Positions 33,765 through 47,034 of a DNA stretch of 64,000 nt are shown here, in pieces. Numbering within the stretch: position 1 is the stretch's first letter; each line of letters opens with the position of its first letter. The translations under genes and the position numbers were made by a program. The stretch comes from CAVZCC01 sp963773765 (lineage in GTDB: Bacteria > Actinomycetota > Acidimicrobiia > Acidimicrobiales > Microtrichaceae), in the NCBI GenBank assembly GCA_963773765.1, contig CAVZCC010000001.1, forward strand, positions 1,054,001 through 1,118,000, given 5' to 3'. The notes beneath the pieces are model-generated. The model worked only from the letters and a program-made list of their open reading frames with translations. It made no database searches and was not told the origin of the DNA.

Positions 33765-34442
33765 TCACTCGTAGACGCCGCGGGCCTGGTCGCGCACGAC
33801 CCGCCCCCGGTCCAGCTCGATGACCCGCCGGCGCATGGTGTCGACGATGCCGCGGTCGTGGGTGGCCATCACGACCGTGGTCCCGGTGCGGTTGATGCGG
33901 TCCAGCAGCTTCATGATCCCGACCGACGTGGCCGGGTCCAGGTTGCCGGTGGGCTCGTCGGCCAGGAGGATCAGCGGCCGGTTCACGAAGGCCCGGGCGA
34001 TGGAGACGCGCTGCTGCTCGCCACCCGAGAGCTCGTCGGGCATGTTGGCGCTCTTCTTGCCCAGGCCGACCAGGTCCAGGATCTGCGGGACGGCCTCCTT
34101 GATGGCCCCCTTGGGCCGTCCGATGGCCTCCAGGGCGAAGGCCACGTTCTCGTAGACGCTCTTGGTGGGGAGCAGCTTGAAGTCCTGGTAGACGCTGCCG
34201 ATGTTGCGGCGAAGGTAGGGCACCTTGTACCCGGGGAGCTCGGCGATGTCCTTGCCGGCCACGAAGATCTTGCCCTTCTCCGGCCGCTCCTCCCGGTTGA
34301 GGAGGCGGAGGAAGGTGGACTTCCCGGAGCCCGACGGTCCGACGAGGAAGACGAACTCGCCCTTGTCGATGTCGACCGAGGCGTCACGGAGGGCGACCAT
34401 CTCGCCCTTGTAGATCTTGGTGACGTTCTCGAGCTTGATCAC
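33765..34442 (-). CDS. ftsE: Cell division ATP-binding protein FtsE
   Basis: 225 aa ABC ATPase. Walker A GPSGSGKST (about 35-43), Q-loop YQDFKLL, ABC signature LSGGEQQRVSIARA, Walker B LLADEPTGNLD and H-loop VMATHD. N-terminus MIKLENVTKIYKG is the standard FtsE start. Drives FtsX. 147 bases separate it from prfB, with no gene in between, only a short CCGG-rich dyad. Confidence 0.95.
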   Translation of the reverse strand: MIKLENVTKIYKGEMVALRDASVDIDKGEFVFLVGPSGSGKSTFLRLLNREERPEKGKIFVAGKDIAELPGYKVPYLRRNIGSVYQDFKLLPTKSVYENVAFALEAIGRPKGAIKEAVPQILDLVGLGKKSANMPDELSGGEQQRVSIARAFVNRPLILLADEPTGNLDPATSVGIMKLLDRINRTGTTVVMATHDRGIVDTMRRRVIELDRGRVVRDQARGVYE

Positions 34443-34589
34443 GCTGACCTTTCTGGTCCCGAGGGCCCGACACTCGCGGAACGGTCCCAGGGAGGAGTGT
34501 TACGAACGCATGACGATAGCCCCACCGGCAAGCCGGCGGGACAACGCGCTCCGCAGTCTCTCAGGCCCGGGGCGTGAGGTGGCGGAGGG

Positions 34590-35705
34590 TCAGGCCGGCA
34601 CGCCGCCGGAGCGCTGCCACCGGAGGTAGGCCTCCATCAGCCCGTCGATCTCGCCGTCCAGGACAGCGTCCGGGTTGGAGAGCTCCAGGCCGGAGCGGAG
34701 GTCCTTGACCTGCTGGTAGGGCTGCAGCACGTAGTTGCGGTCCTGGCTGCCGAAGTCCACCGCGGAGCCCTCGCCGGTGATCTCGGCCAGCTTGTCCATG
34801 CGCTTCTGGCGCTCCAGGTCCAGGAGCTTGGCCTTGAGGATCTTCATGGCCCGGTCCTTGTTCTGGTGCTGGGACCGCTCGTTCTGGCACGACGTGACCG
34901 TGCCGGTCGGCAGGTGCGTGATCCGCACCGCGGAGTCGGTCACGTTGACGTGCTGGCCGCCCGCGCCGGAGGAGCGGTACACGTCGATGCGCAGGTCCTT
35001 GTCGTCGATCTCGATCTCGTCGTCGACATCCTCGATGAACGGCGTGACCTTGACCGAGGCGAAGCTGGTCTGGCGACGGGCGTTGTTGTCGAACGGGGAG
35101 ATGCGGACCAGTCGGTGCACGCCGTGCTCGGAGCGCATGCAGGCCGTAGGCGTTGCGGCCCTTGAGGGTGAAGGTGGCCGACGAGATGCCGGCCTCGGTG
35201 CCCTCGTTGACGCTGTCGATCTCCAGGTCCAGACCCCGACGCTCCGCCCACCGCACGTACATGCGCAGCAGCATCTCGGCCCAGTCCTGGGCGTCCACGC
35301 CGCCGGCGCCGGAGTTGATCTCCACGATGGCGTCACGGTCGTCGTACTCGCCGGTGAACAGCGCACGGAGCTCGAGCCGTTCGAACTCCGCGGTCGAGCG
35401 ACGACGCCTCCGTCGTCGATCTCGGGCTCGAGGGACTCGTCGCCCTCCTCCCGTGCCAGCTCGGCCAGGGTGTCCACGTCGTCGACCCGGGCGGCCAGCG
35501 CGTCGTACAGGTCGAGGTCGTCGGTCATCTCCGCGAACTCGCGTTGCAGGGCCTGCGCCGCCGCAGCGTCGTCCCACAGGTCGGGACGGCCCAGCTCGGT
35601 CTCCAGCTGGGGCTGGCGGGACCGGAGCTCGTCGACCCGGAGGTAGCCGTCGGCCTCGGTCAGGCGTTCGCGGAGCGCGTCGATGCGCGGGGAGAAGTCC
35701 TGCAT
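34590..35705 (-). CDS. prfB: Peptide chain release factor 2 (two frameshifts in the sequence)
   Basis: About 371 aa after repair. Class I release factor for UGA/UAA. Start MQDFSPRIDALRERLTEADG; central GEYDDRDAIVEINSGAGGVDAQDW; stop-codon region SPFDNNARRQTSFASV (SPF anticodon motif of RF2); and the peptidyl-transferase motif SSGAGGQHVNVTDSAVR (GGQ). The reading frame changes near 35410 and near 35145. Neither is the autoregulatory RF2 frameshift site, which lies near codon 25 and needs an in-frame UGA; both are repaired by one base, so sequencing error is likely. Upstream of ftsE as in many bacteria; 15 bases after secA. Confidence 0.9.
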   Translation of the reverse strand: MQDFSPRIDALRERLTEADGYLRVDELRSRQPQLETELGRPDLWDDAAAAQALQREFAEMTDDLDLYDALAARVDDVDTLAELAREEGDESLEPEIDDGGVVARPRSSNGSSSVRCSPASTTTVTPSWRSTPAPAAWTPRTGPRCCCACTCGGRSVGVWTWRSTASTRAPRPASRRPPSPSRAATPTACMRSEHGVHRLVRISPFDNNARRQTSFASVKVTPFIEDVDDEIEIDDKDLRIDVYRSSGAGGQHVNVTDSAVRITHLPTGTVTSCQNERSQHQNKDRAMKILKAKLLDLERQKRMDKLAEITGEGSAVDFGSQDRNYVLQPYQQVKDLRSGLELSNPDAVLDGEIDGLMEAYLRWQRSGGVPA

Positions 35706-35720
35706 GTCAGGTCGGCGCGC

Positions 35721-38432
<2,712 letters not shown>

Positions 38433-38504
38433 AGCTCGAACCACTCTATCGGTGGGCCGGAGGAGGCCCGCCTCGGCCCCGACAATGCCGTGGGAGCCGG
38501 CGTG

Positions 38505-41500
38505 TCACCCCGGATAGGTGGCGGGATCGAACCGTCCCCGGTCCAGCCGGACCTGGGCGCCGTTGAGCCAGCCGGCTCCCGGCACGGCCAGTCCGACGTC
38601 GCGTAGCTCGCAGGACCCGTCCCGGTAGTTGGTCATCTGGTCACCCAGGCCGGGGCCGAAGTAGCAGATGTCCGTGCCGGCATCGCCGTAGAGCCGGTTC
38701 CAGTGGTCCGTCGGGACCGACTGGCTCGTCCCGGCTGCGGCGCCGCCGTCCAGCGTGTCCGTGCCGGCGTTGCCCCGCAGCACATCCCGGCCCCCCTGTC
38801 CGTTCAGGTAGTCGTCGCCGTCGCTGCCGTCCAGGTAGTCGTGGCTGTCGCCACCGAGGAGGTCGTCGTTGCCCGCACGCCCCAACAGGATGTCCAGACC
38901 CGGGCCACCGGACAGCACGTCGTCGGCGTCCCCGCCATCCAGGTCGTCGTTGCCGTCATCGCCGAAGAGATCGTCGCGGTCGTCGCCTCCCTGGACGCCG
39001 TCGTTCCCGAGCCCACCGTGGATCTCGTCCAGACCCGCACCACCGGTGACGGTGTCGGCCCCGTCGCCCCCGAACATCACGTCGTTCCCGTCGGCCCCGT
39101 TCAGCTGGTCGTTGCCGGGTCCGCCGTCGACCAAGGGGTCATCGCCCACCCCCGCGTTCACCTCATCGGCACCGTTGCCGCCCTGCAGCCGATCGTCGCC
39201 CGCGTTGCCGAACACCACGTCGTTGCCGAGGCCGCCGTCGACGAGACGGTCATCGCCATCACCGCCGATGACGAGCGGGTCGCTGCCGTCGTCGCCGTAG
39301 ACCCAGTCGCTGCCGGCCTGGCCGTTGACCTCCACGTCGGCACCGGGACCGCCCCGGACGGTGTCGTCGCCGTTGCCGCCGTACACCTGGTCCGCTCCGG
39401 CACCACCGTCGGCGACGTCGAGGCCGTCGCCGCTGAACAGCCGGTCGTCGGCGTCGCCGCCCAGGAGCTGGTCGTCATCGGCCGCGCCGTACAGGGAGTC
39501 GACACCGCCCCCGCCGTCGAGCTGGTCGTTGCCGTCCTCGCCGTACAGGGTGTCGTTGCCGGTCTCGCCGTACATCCGGTCTGCACCGGGTCCGCCGGTC
39601 AGGGTGTCCCCGCCGGAGCCGCCGAACACGGTGTCCGACCCCTCACCGGCGTCGACGGTGTCCGTGGCATCACCTGCGCTGACCACGTCGTCGCCGGCGC
39701 CGCCCACGATGGTGTCGTTGCCGCCACCGGCACTGATGGCGTCGGCATCGGAGCCCCCGTCGATGACGTCGGCGACGGCGGTGCCGGTGATGGTGTCCCG
39801 TCCGGCGTCACCGAACACGGTCCCGTTGGAGGCGCTGACCTGGTCGTCGCCGGTCCCGGCCCGGACCACGTTGGGGCCCGCTCCTGCGGTGATGACGTCG
39901 TTCCCGTCCCCGCCGGTGACGCTGTCGGTCCCCTCGAGCGTGGAGATGGTGTCCGCACCGGCGCCACCGTCGACGACGTCGGCCGCCGTGCCGCCGGTGA
40001 CCTGGTCCGCACCGCCGCCACCACTGACCGTGGACGGGCCGGACCCGGTCTGCACCACGTCATCACCGTCCCCGCCGGTGACGCTGTCGGTCCCCTCGAG
40101 CGTGGAGATGGTGTCCGCACCGGCGCCACCGTCGACCACGTCGGCCGCCGTGCCGCCGGTGACCCGGTCCGCACCATCGCCACCACTGACCGTGGACGGG
40201 CCGGACCCGGTCTGCACCACGTCATCACCGTCCCCGGCGATGACCACGTCGGTCCCGCCACCGGTGGTGATGGTGTCGTTGCCCTCCTCGCCGTCGACCA
40301 CGTCGTTGAGGGAGCCGGTGGTGACGGTGTCGTTCCCGTCGATGCCGGCCACCGTGACCGCGGCATCCACCACGGAGGCACCGGCCAGCGACCCGGGCCC
40401 GTAGGCGACCGAGGCACCGGTCGACACGCCCACCCCACGCGGCCCGTAGCCCCACACGGTGTCGTTGCCGCCCCGGCCCCGGATGTCGTCGGAGCCGCCA
40501 CCACCGCAGATCACGTCGGAGCCGGTCGTGCCCAGCAGCACGTTGTCCGCCGAGTCGCCGAACACGGTGCAGGCGAACGCCGCCTGGACCGACAGGTCGA
40601 TGGTCTCGGTGGCACCGGCTCCGACACCGGCCAGGTCGCACGTCACCGGACCATCGGCGTCGGGGGCCGTGCACCCGACGGGGAGTGCGCCGGCCAGCCG
40701 GAGGTCCGCGGACAGGGGCACCGTCACGATGGTGTCCTCCGACGCGACCGCCCCGGTGTTGGACACGGAGACCCGGAACACGAAGTCATCGCCCAGTCCG
40801 GTCGTGGCGAGCGGGGCACCGGCGGTGCTCACGGCCGCCACGGCCACCGACAGCGACGGCTGGCCCAGGATCTGCACCGTGAACGACCGGGATGCGACCG
40901 TGCTGGTCAGGCCGGCGGCGTCGGTGCCCTGGACCTCGAAGGTGTGGTCGCCGACCGCCAGGTCGGGGTAGGTCACCGGAGCGGTGCAGGCCTGCCACGG
41001 ACCGCCGTCGATGCGGCACCGGGCATCGACGGGCTCGTCGGCATCGAAGGTGAAGGTGGCGTCGTCCACGTTCACCACGCCCGACGGCCCACCGGTGATG
41101 GTGACGGTCGGAGCGGTGGTGTCGACCGTCCAGGACCGGGTGACGGGCACGCTCACGTTGCCGTACTGGTCGGTGGCCCGGACCTGGAACTGGTAGGTGC
41201 CCTCGGCCAGCCCGGTGAACACGACCGGCGAGGCACACGGCGCCCAGGCGGCGACCCCCAGTCGGCACTCCACGGCCGCGGCCGGGTCGTCCACGGTGAA
41301 GGTCAGGGTGGCGTCGGGCACCGTGGTGGACCCGGCGGGTCCCCCGGTGATGGTCACCACGGGCGGGGTGGCGTCGATGAAGAACGTCCGTCCCTCCGCC
41401 GTGCGGTTGCCGGCGGCGTCCGTGGCCCGGACGTCGAAGCTGTGCGGGCCGTCGTCCAGGCCGTTCTCCGTGCGGGGCGAGGTGCACGGCACCCAGGCGC

Positions 41501-44500
41501 CCAGGTCCAGGCGGCACTCCACCACCGCCGCGGGATCGTCCACGGTGAACCCGAAGGTGACGTCGCGGACGGTGGTGATCCCGGCCGGGCCGGAGACGAT
41601 CTGGACCTGGGGCGCGGTGGCGTCCACCGTCCAGGTGGTCGTGACGGTGTTCGACAGGTTGCCCGCCGGGTCCTGGGCCCGGATCCCCACGGTGTGGAGG
41701 CCGTTCGACAGGTTCGGCACGAACGGACTGGTGCAGGGCTCCCACGGCCCGCCGTCGACCTGGCACGCCACCGAGGCGGTCGGGTCGTCGGCGGCGAAGG
41801 TGAACCGGCTGTCGGCGACCGTCGTCGTCCCCGACGGCCGCTCGCTGACGGTCAGCAGTGGGGCGACGGTGTCGACCGTCCAGGTGACGACCGCCGGGGA
41901 CGGATCCTGGAGCCCGAGCGCCTCGGCCCGGACCTGGACCTGGTGCTCGACCCTCACCCAGGCCGGTCAGCACCAGCGGCGAGGGGCAGGGCTGGAACGC
42001 CCCGGTGTCGACCTTGCAGGCGAAGGTGGCACCGGCGTCGTTGGAGGTGAAGGCGATCGAGGCGGCGTTGCTGTTGCTCAGGGCGGGGGGCGCCGACGTC
42101 ACGATGGTCTCGGGCTCGACGGTCAGGACGGTCCACGTCCGGGAGGCCACCGGGCCCACGTTGCCGACGGCGTCGGTGGCCCGGACCTCCACGGTCCGGA
42201 TCCCGTTGCCCAGGCCGGTGAAGGTGGCCGGGGAGGTGCACGGGGCCCAGGCACCGCCGTCCAGGCGGCACGCCGCGGTGGCGGCCGGGTCGTCGACCGT
42301 GAAGGTGATGGTGGCGTCGATGACGGCGACCGTCCCGGTGGGACCGCCCGTGATCGTCACCTGGGGGGCCACCGTGTCCACGGTGAACACCCGGGTGGCG
42401 ACGGGGCCGACGTTGCCGGCCGGATCGGTGGCCCGGACCCCGATGGTGTGCGGGCCGTGGGCCAGCCCGGCGAACGAGGCCGGCGTCGCGCACGCGGCCC
42501 AGGGCCCTGCGTCGACCCGGCATTCCGTGGTGGCGGTCGGGTCGTTCACGGTGAAGGTGGCGGTGCCGGTGGTGGCGGCGACCGTTCCGGTGGTCCCACC
42601 GGTGATGGTCACCACCGGGGCGACCGTGTCCACGGTCCAGGTACGGGCCGCAGGGGCGCTGACGTTGCCGGCAGGCGTCCGTGGCCCGGACCGCCACCGT
42701 GTGGGAGCCGTCGGACAGGGCGGAACGGGTGACGGGCGAGGTGCACGACTGCCACGGGCCTCCGTCGTTGCTGCACTCCACCGTCGCGCTCGGATCGTCC
42801 ACGGTGAACGACACCGAGGCGGACGTGGCCGAGGTCAGGGCCGGCGGGCCGGCGGTGATGGTCACCACGGGCGCCACGCCGTCGACGGTCCAGGTCCGGG
42901 TCGCGGCCGGTCCGGTGTTGCCGGCGGCATCGGTGGCCGTCACGGAGAAGGTGTGCGGCCCACTGCCGAGCGAGCCGAGCGGCCAGGGCGAGGCACAGGG
43001 CTGGGCCGGGCCGCCGTCCAGCACGCAGGAGAAGCTGGACGCCTCGTTGGCGGTGAAGCCGAACGTGGACGCGCCGATCCCGACGGTTCCGGTGGGCCCG
43101 CTGGTGATGCTGGCCGTGGGGGCGACGGTGTCCACCGTCCAGGTCCGGGAGTCCGGGGTCGGGTCGGCCAGGATGCCGGCGGCCACGGCGCGGACGGCCA
43201 GGACGTGCGCCCCCTGGCCCAGTGCGGTCGCCGTCCAGGGGCTGGTGCAGGGCAGGAACGCTCCCCCGTCCAGCCGGCACTCGAAGGTCACGGGTGCGTC
43301 GGGTGAGGTGAAGGTGACCGAGGCGCTGGCGGTGTTGACCAGGCCGGTCGGGCCGGAGGTGATGACGGTCTCCGGCGGGTCGGTCAGCACCGTCCAGGTC
43401 CACGTCGCCCCGGGCGCCGGGGCACTCACGTTGCCGGCCGCGTCACGGGCCCGGACCTCGAAGGTGTAGGCCCCGTCGGGCAGGTCCGGGTAGGTCGCCG
43501 TGGTGGCACAGGACGTCCACGGGCCGGCGTTCAGGCGGCACTCGAACGTGGCCGGTTCATCGGCGTCGAAGGTGAGCAACGCGTCGGGGTCGCTGGTCAC
43601 CGCGGCGGGACCGACGAGGTCGATCACGACCGGAGCGACCGAGTCCACCCTCCAGGTCCACGACTCCGGGGTGGGGTCCACGTTGCCGAACAGGTCCGTG
43701 GCGACGATCTCGACCGTGTGGTCGCCCTGCGACAGGGACGTGCGGGTCCAGGGGGAGCTGCACGGCTGCAGGCTGCCGCCGTCCAGTCGGCACTGGAAGG
43801 TGGCGGGCTCGTCGGCGGTGAACTCGAACACGGCCGTGGTGCTGTTGGCGACACCCGGCGGGCGGGCGGTCACGGTGGTCTGCGGTGCCTTGGTCTCCAC
43901 GGTGAAGGTGGTGGTGGAGACCGGCCCGAAGGCCCCGCCGGCCGAGCGGGCCTGGACCCGCAGCGTGTGGGGACCGTCGGCCAGCCCGGTGAAGGTCCGT
44001 GACTCGTAGAACGACCCGTTCGCACACGGCTGGGAGTCCAGGCTCTCCGCCGAACCATCCAACTCGTGGCGGTAGCACTGCGCCGCAGGAGCTGACCATG
44101 CCATCGCCGCCACCCCGGTGGGCAGCACGGTGCCGCGGCCGCGACCAGACCGAGACCAGCGGTCCCGCCCGGACCGTGAAGGTCCGTGTCAGCACCGGCC
44201 CGTACGTCCCGCCCGCGGAGCGGGCCTGCACCCGCAACACGTGATCACCGTCAGGCAAGCTGGTGAAGGTCCGAGACTCGTAGAACGACCCGTTCGCACA
44301 CGGCTGGGAGTCCAGGCTCTCCACCGTGCCATCCAACTCGTGGCGGTAGCACTGCGCCGCCGGAGCTGACCACGAGAACGCCGCCCACGACGATGGAATC
44401 GTCAACCCCTCACCCGGACCCGACACCACCGACATTCCCGTGACCGCACCCGACACCACCGTGAAGGTCCGTGTCAGCACCGGCCCGTACGTCCCGCCCG

Positions 44501-46742
44501 CGGACCGGGCCTGCACCCGCAACACGTGATCACCGTCAGGCAAGGTGGTGAAGGTCCGAGACTCGTAGAACGACCCGTTCGCACACCCCTGGGAGTCCAG
44601 GCTCTCCACCGTGCCATCCAACTCGTGGCGGTAGCACTGCGCCGCCGGCGCTGACCACGAGAACGCCGCCCACGACGACGGAATCGTCAACCCCTCACCC
44701 GGACCCGACACCACCGACATTCCCGTGACCGCACCCGACACCACCGTGAAGGTCCGTGTCAGCACCGGCCCGTACGTCCCGCCCACGGACCGGGCCTGCA
44801 CCCGCAGCACGTGCGGGCCGTCAGGCAAGCTGGTGAAGGTCCGCGACTCGTAGAACGACCCCGTCGCACACCGCTGGGAGGCCAGGCTCTCCGCCGTGCC
44901 ATCCAACTCGTGGCGGTAGCACTGCGCCGCAGGCGCCGACCACGAGAACGCCGCCCACGACGACGGAATCGTCAACCCCTCACCCGGACCCGACACCACC
45001 GACATTCCCGTGACCGCACCCGACACCACCGTGAAGGTCCGTGTCAGCACCGGCCCGTACGTCCCGCCCGCGGACCGGGCCTGCACCCGCAGTATGTGCG
45101 GGCCATCAGGCAAGCTGGTGAAGTTCCGCGACTCGTAGAACGACCCCGTCGCACACCCCTGGGAGGCCAGGCTCTCCGGCGTGCCATCCAACTCGTGGCG
45201 GTAGCACTGCGCCGCCGGCGCCACCCACGAGAACGCCGCCCACGACGACGGAATCGTCAACCCCTCACCCGGACCCGACACCACCGACACGTCGAGTGAC
45301 GACCCTGTCGACGTGGCCACGGCGAACGGGGCGGTCACCACCGGACCGACGTTGGCGCCGTCCACCGCCCGCACCTCCAGCGTGTAGGACCCGTCGGCCA
45401 ACTCCGCCGACTGCCACATCCCCTGCTGGCCCGACGTCCCCGAACACGTCCCCCAGCCGGCCGGCAACCCGTTCAACCGGCACTGGAACGACGACGCACC
45501 CGGAGCGGTGAACGTCGCCGTCACCCACCCGGCCGAGATCGTCCCCTCCGGCTTTGCGATCCACTGCGGGGCCAACCCGTTCCCCACGGCGAACGGGGCG
45601 GTCACCACCGGACCGACGTTGGCGCCGTCCACCGCCCGCACCTCCAGCGTGTAGGACCCGTCGGCCAACTCCGCCGACTGCCACATCCCCTGCTGGCCCG
45701 ACGTCCCCGAACACGTCCCCCAGACGGCCGGCAACCCGTTCAACCGGCACTGGAACGACGTGGCACCCGGCGCCGTGAACGTCGCCGTCACCCACCGGGA
45801 GGAGTAGTTCCCCTGCGGCTTGGACAGCCAGTCGATGGACATCCCCCCGCCGACGGTGAACGAGGCCGACGCCACCGAACCGACGTTGGCGCCGTCCACC
45901 GCCCGCACCTCCAGCGTGTAGGACCCGTCGGCCAACTCCGCCGACTGCCACATCCCCTGCTGACCCGACGTCCCCGAACACGTCCCCCAGCCGGCCGGCA
46001 CCTCGTTCAACCGGCACTGGAACGACGTGGCACCCGGCGCCGTGAACGTCGCCGTCACCCACCGGGAGGAGTAGTTCCCCTGCGGCTTCGACAGCCAGTC
46101 GATGGACATCCCCCCGCCGACGGTGAACGAGGCCGACGCAACCGGACCGACGTTGGCGCCGTCCACCGCCCGCACCTCCAGCGTGTAGGACCCGTCGGCC
46201 AACTCCGCCGACTGCCACATCCCCTGCTGACCCGACGTCCCCGAACACGTCCCCCAGCCGGCCGGCAACCCGTTCAACCGGCACTGGAACGACGTGGCAC
46301 CCGGCGCCGTGAACGTCGCCGTCACCCACCGGGAGGAGTAGTTCCCCTGCGGTTCGGAGATCCACTGCACCACCGGATCCGAGGTGACGGCCCAGTCGCG
46401 GGTGCTGGAGGGACCCGGGCCGGTGCCGTCCACCGCCCGCACCTCCACGGTCCACGCCCCGTCGGCCAGTCCCGTGACCTGGTGGTACCCCTGGGCGGAA
46501 CCCGTGCAGGAGGCGTACGTCGGGCGCGAGCCCTCCGCGGTGCCGGTGGGGAACACACGGCACTGGTAGCCGGTGGCCCCCGGCGTGTGGAAGGTGAAGG
46601 ACGCGTTGTTGGACCCGATGGTCCCGACCGGGTACCCCGTGATGACCGGCGCGGCCGGCGCCGCCGACGCGTTCGTCACCGGGAGGACGACGACCATCAG
46701 GAGCGCGGCCGTCACGACGGCCACGGCACGGGTCAGCTTCAT
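38505..46742 (-). CDS. Giant secreted Ig-like/RTX repeat protein (three frameshifts in the sequence)
   Basis: About 2,745 aa after joining four frame segments (breaks near 44145, 42675 and 41960, each one base). Layout from the N-terminus: Sec signal peptide (LLMVVVLPVTNASAAP, cleavage after about residue 28); one degenerate and four near-identical 89-residue modules (GNYSSRWVTATFTAPGATSF); five 95-residue modules (GEGLTIPSSWAAFSWSAPAA, CYRHELDG); about a dozen Ig-like domains ending WTVDT with CRLDGG and VRATDAAGN motifs; a DUF11-like domain (FRVSVSNTGAVASEDTIV); dozens of RTX nonapeptides (GGAGADTIS, GGDGNDVIT); and a novel C-terminus with three Cys. No LPXTG anchor. ATG 46742 with GGAGGGG. 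A calcium-stabilised adhesin or surface-fibre role is inference. Confidence 0.8.
38720..40560 (-). repeat. RTX (hemolysin-type calcium-binding) nonapeptide repeat region
   Basis: About 1.8 kb encoding back-to-back GGxGxDxhx nonapeptides, each pair of which is known to bind calcium in a parallel beta-roll. Inside it a 162-bp (54-residue, six-nonapeptide) unit is duplicated almost exactly (from about 39919 and from 40081), indicating recent expansion. Confidence 0.85.
44176..45315 (-). repeat. Tandem 285-bp repeats (95-residue module), four copies
   Basis: Starting points of the shared GTGAAGGTCCGTGTCAGCAC landmark are 44176, 44461, 44746 and 45031, an exact 285-base period; a fifth, diverged copy lies at about 43895-44160. 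Copies are nearly identical at DNA level. All coding, within the giant gene. Confidence 0.9.
45341..46408 (-). repeat. Tandem 267-bp repeats (89-residue module), four copies
   Basis: The landmark CCG(G/A)ACCGACGTTGGCG occurs at 45341, 45608, 45875 and 46142, an exact 267-base period; a diverged fifth unit follows. Near-identical DNA, coding, N-terminal part of the giant gene. Confidence 0.9.
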
Positions 46743-46760
46743 CTGGGTTCCCCTCCACAT

Positions 46761-46787
46761 CCTGCCGCCGGTTGGTCCGGCGGCAGG
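46761..46787. promoter_or_regulatory. 11-bp perfect hairpin in the 5' leader of the giant gene
   Basis: CCTGCCGCCGG (46761-46771) and CCGGCGGCAGG (46777-46787) around a TTGGT-strand loop (5 bases). It lies 18 bases before the giant-gene ATG, just upstream of its GGAGGGG ribosome binding site, and within the 292-base divergent region shared with the LuxR-type gene. The rest of 46743-47034 shows no gene. Confidence 0.5.
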
Positions 46788-47034
46788 CCCTCGCCTCGTC
46801 CTCCCATCCACAGGAGCACGCCTGCAGGGTGCACCGTCCCATCGTCGGGGCCATCCCCATTCGCTGCCACCGTGGCTCCCCGAGGACGACCAGAGTTCCC
46901 GGAAGACCCGTGATCCCACTCTGGGTGGTCCATCTCGCAGCGCGAACCACTTTCCGTGGTATCCGCCCGGGTTTCGACCTCTGGTTCGTCGTCCGTGCTT
47001 GGTGGGGGGAACCCCCTGCGCCACACTGACCTCC

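Noticed and set aside
32861..34442. smpB expected behind ftsX
   Set aside because: The gene after ftsX is a crotonase; smpB was found instead at 15561, so the usual ftsEX-smpB order is not kept.
35145..35410. Programmed frameshifting of prfB
   Set aside because: The known RF2 site lies near codon 25 and uses an in-frame UGA after a CUU-like slip sequence with an upstream Shine-Dalgarno-like element. These two breaks are far downstream, lack it, and two breaks in one gene fit sequencing error better.
38720..40560. Type I secretion toxin (hemolysin) reading of the RTX protein
   Set aside because: No HlyB/HlyD/TolC genes are in the window and the protein has a Sec signal peptide; RTX repeats also occur in adhesins and structural surface proteins.
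43895..46408. CRISPR-like array from the regular repeats
   Set aside because: Units are 267 and 285 bases, have no spacers, and are in-frame coding sequence of 89- and 95-residue modules.
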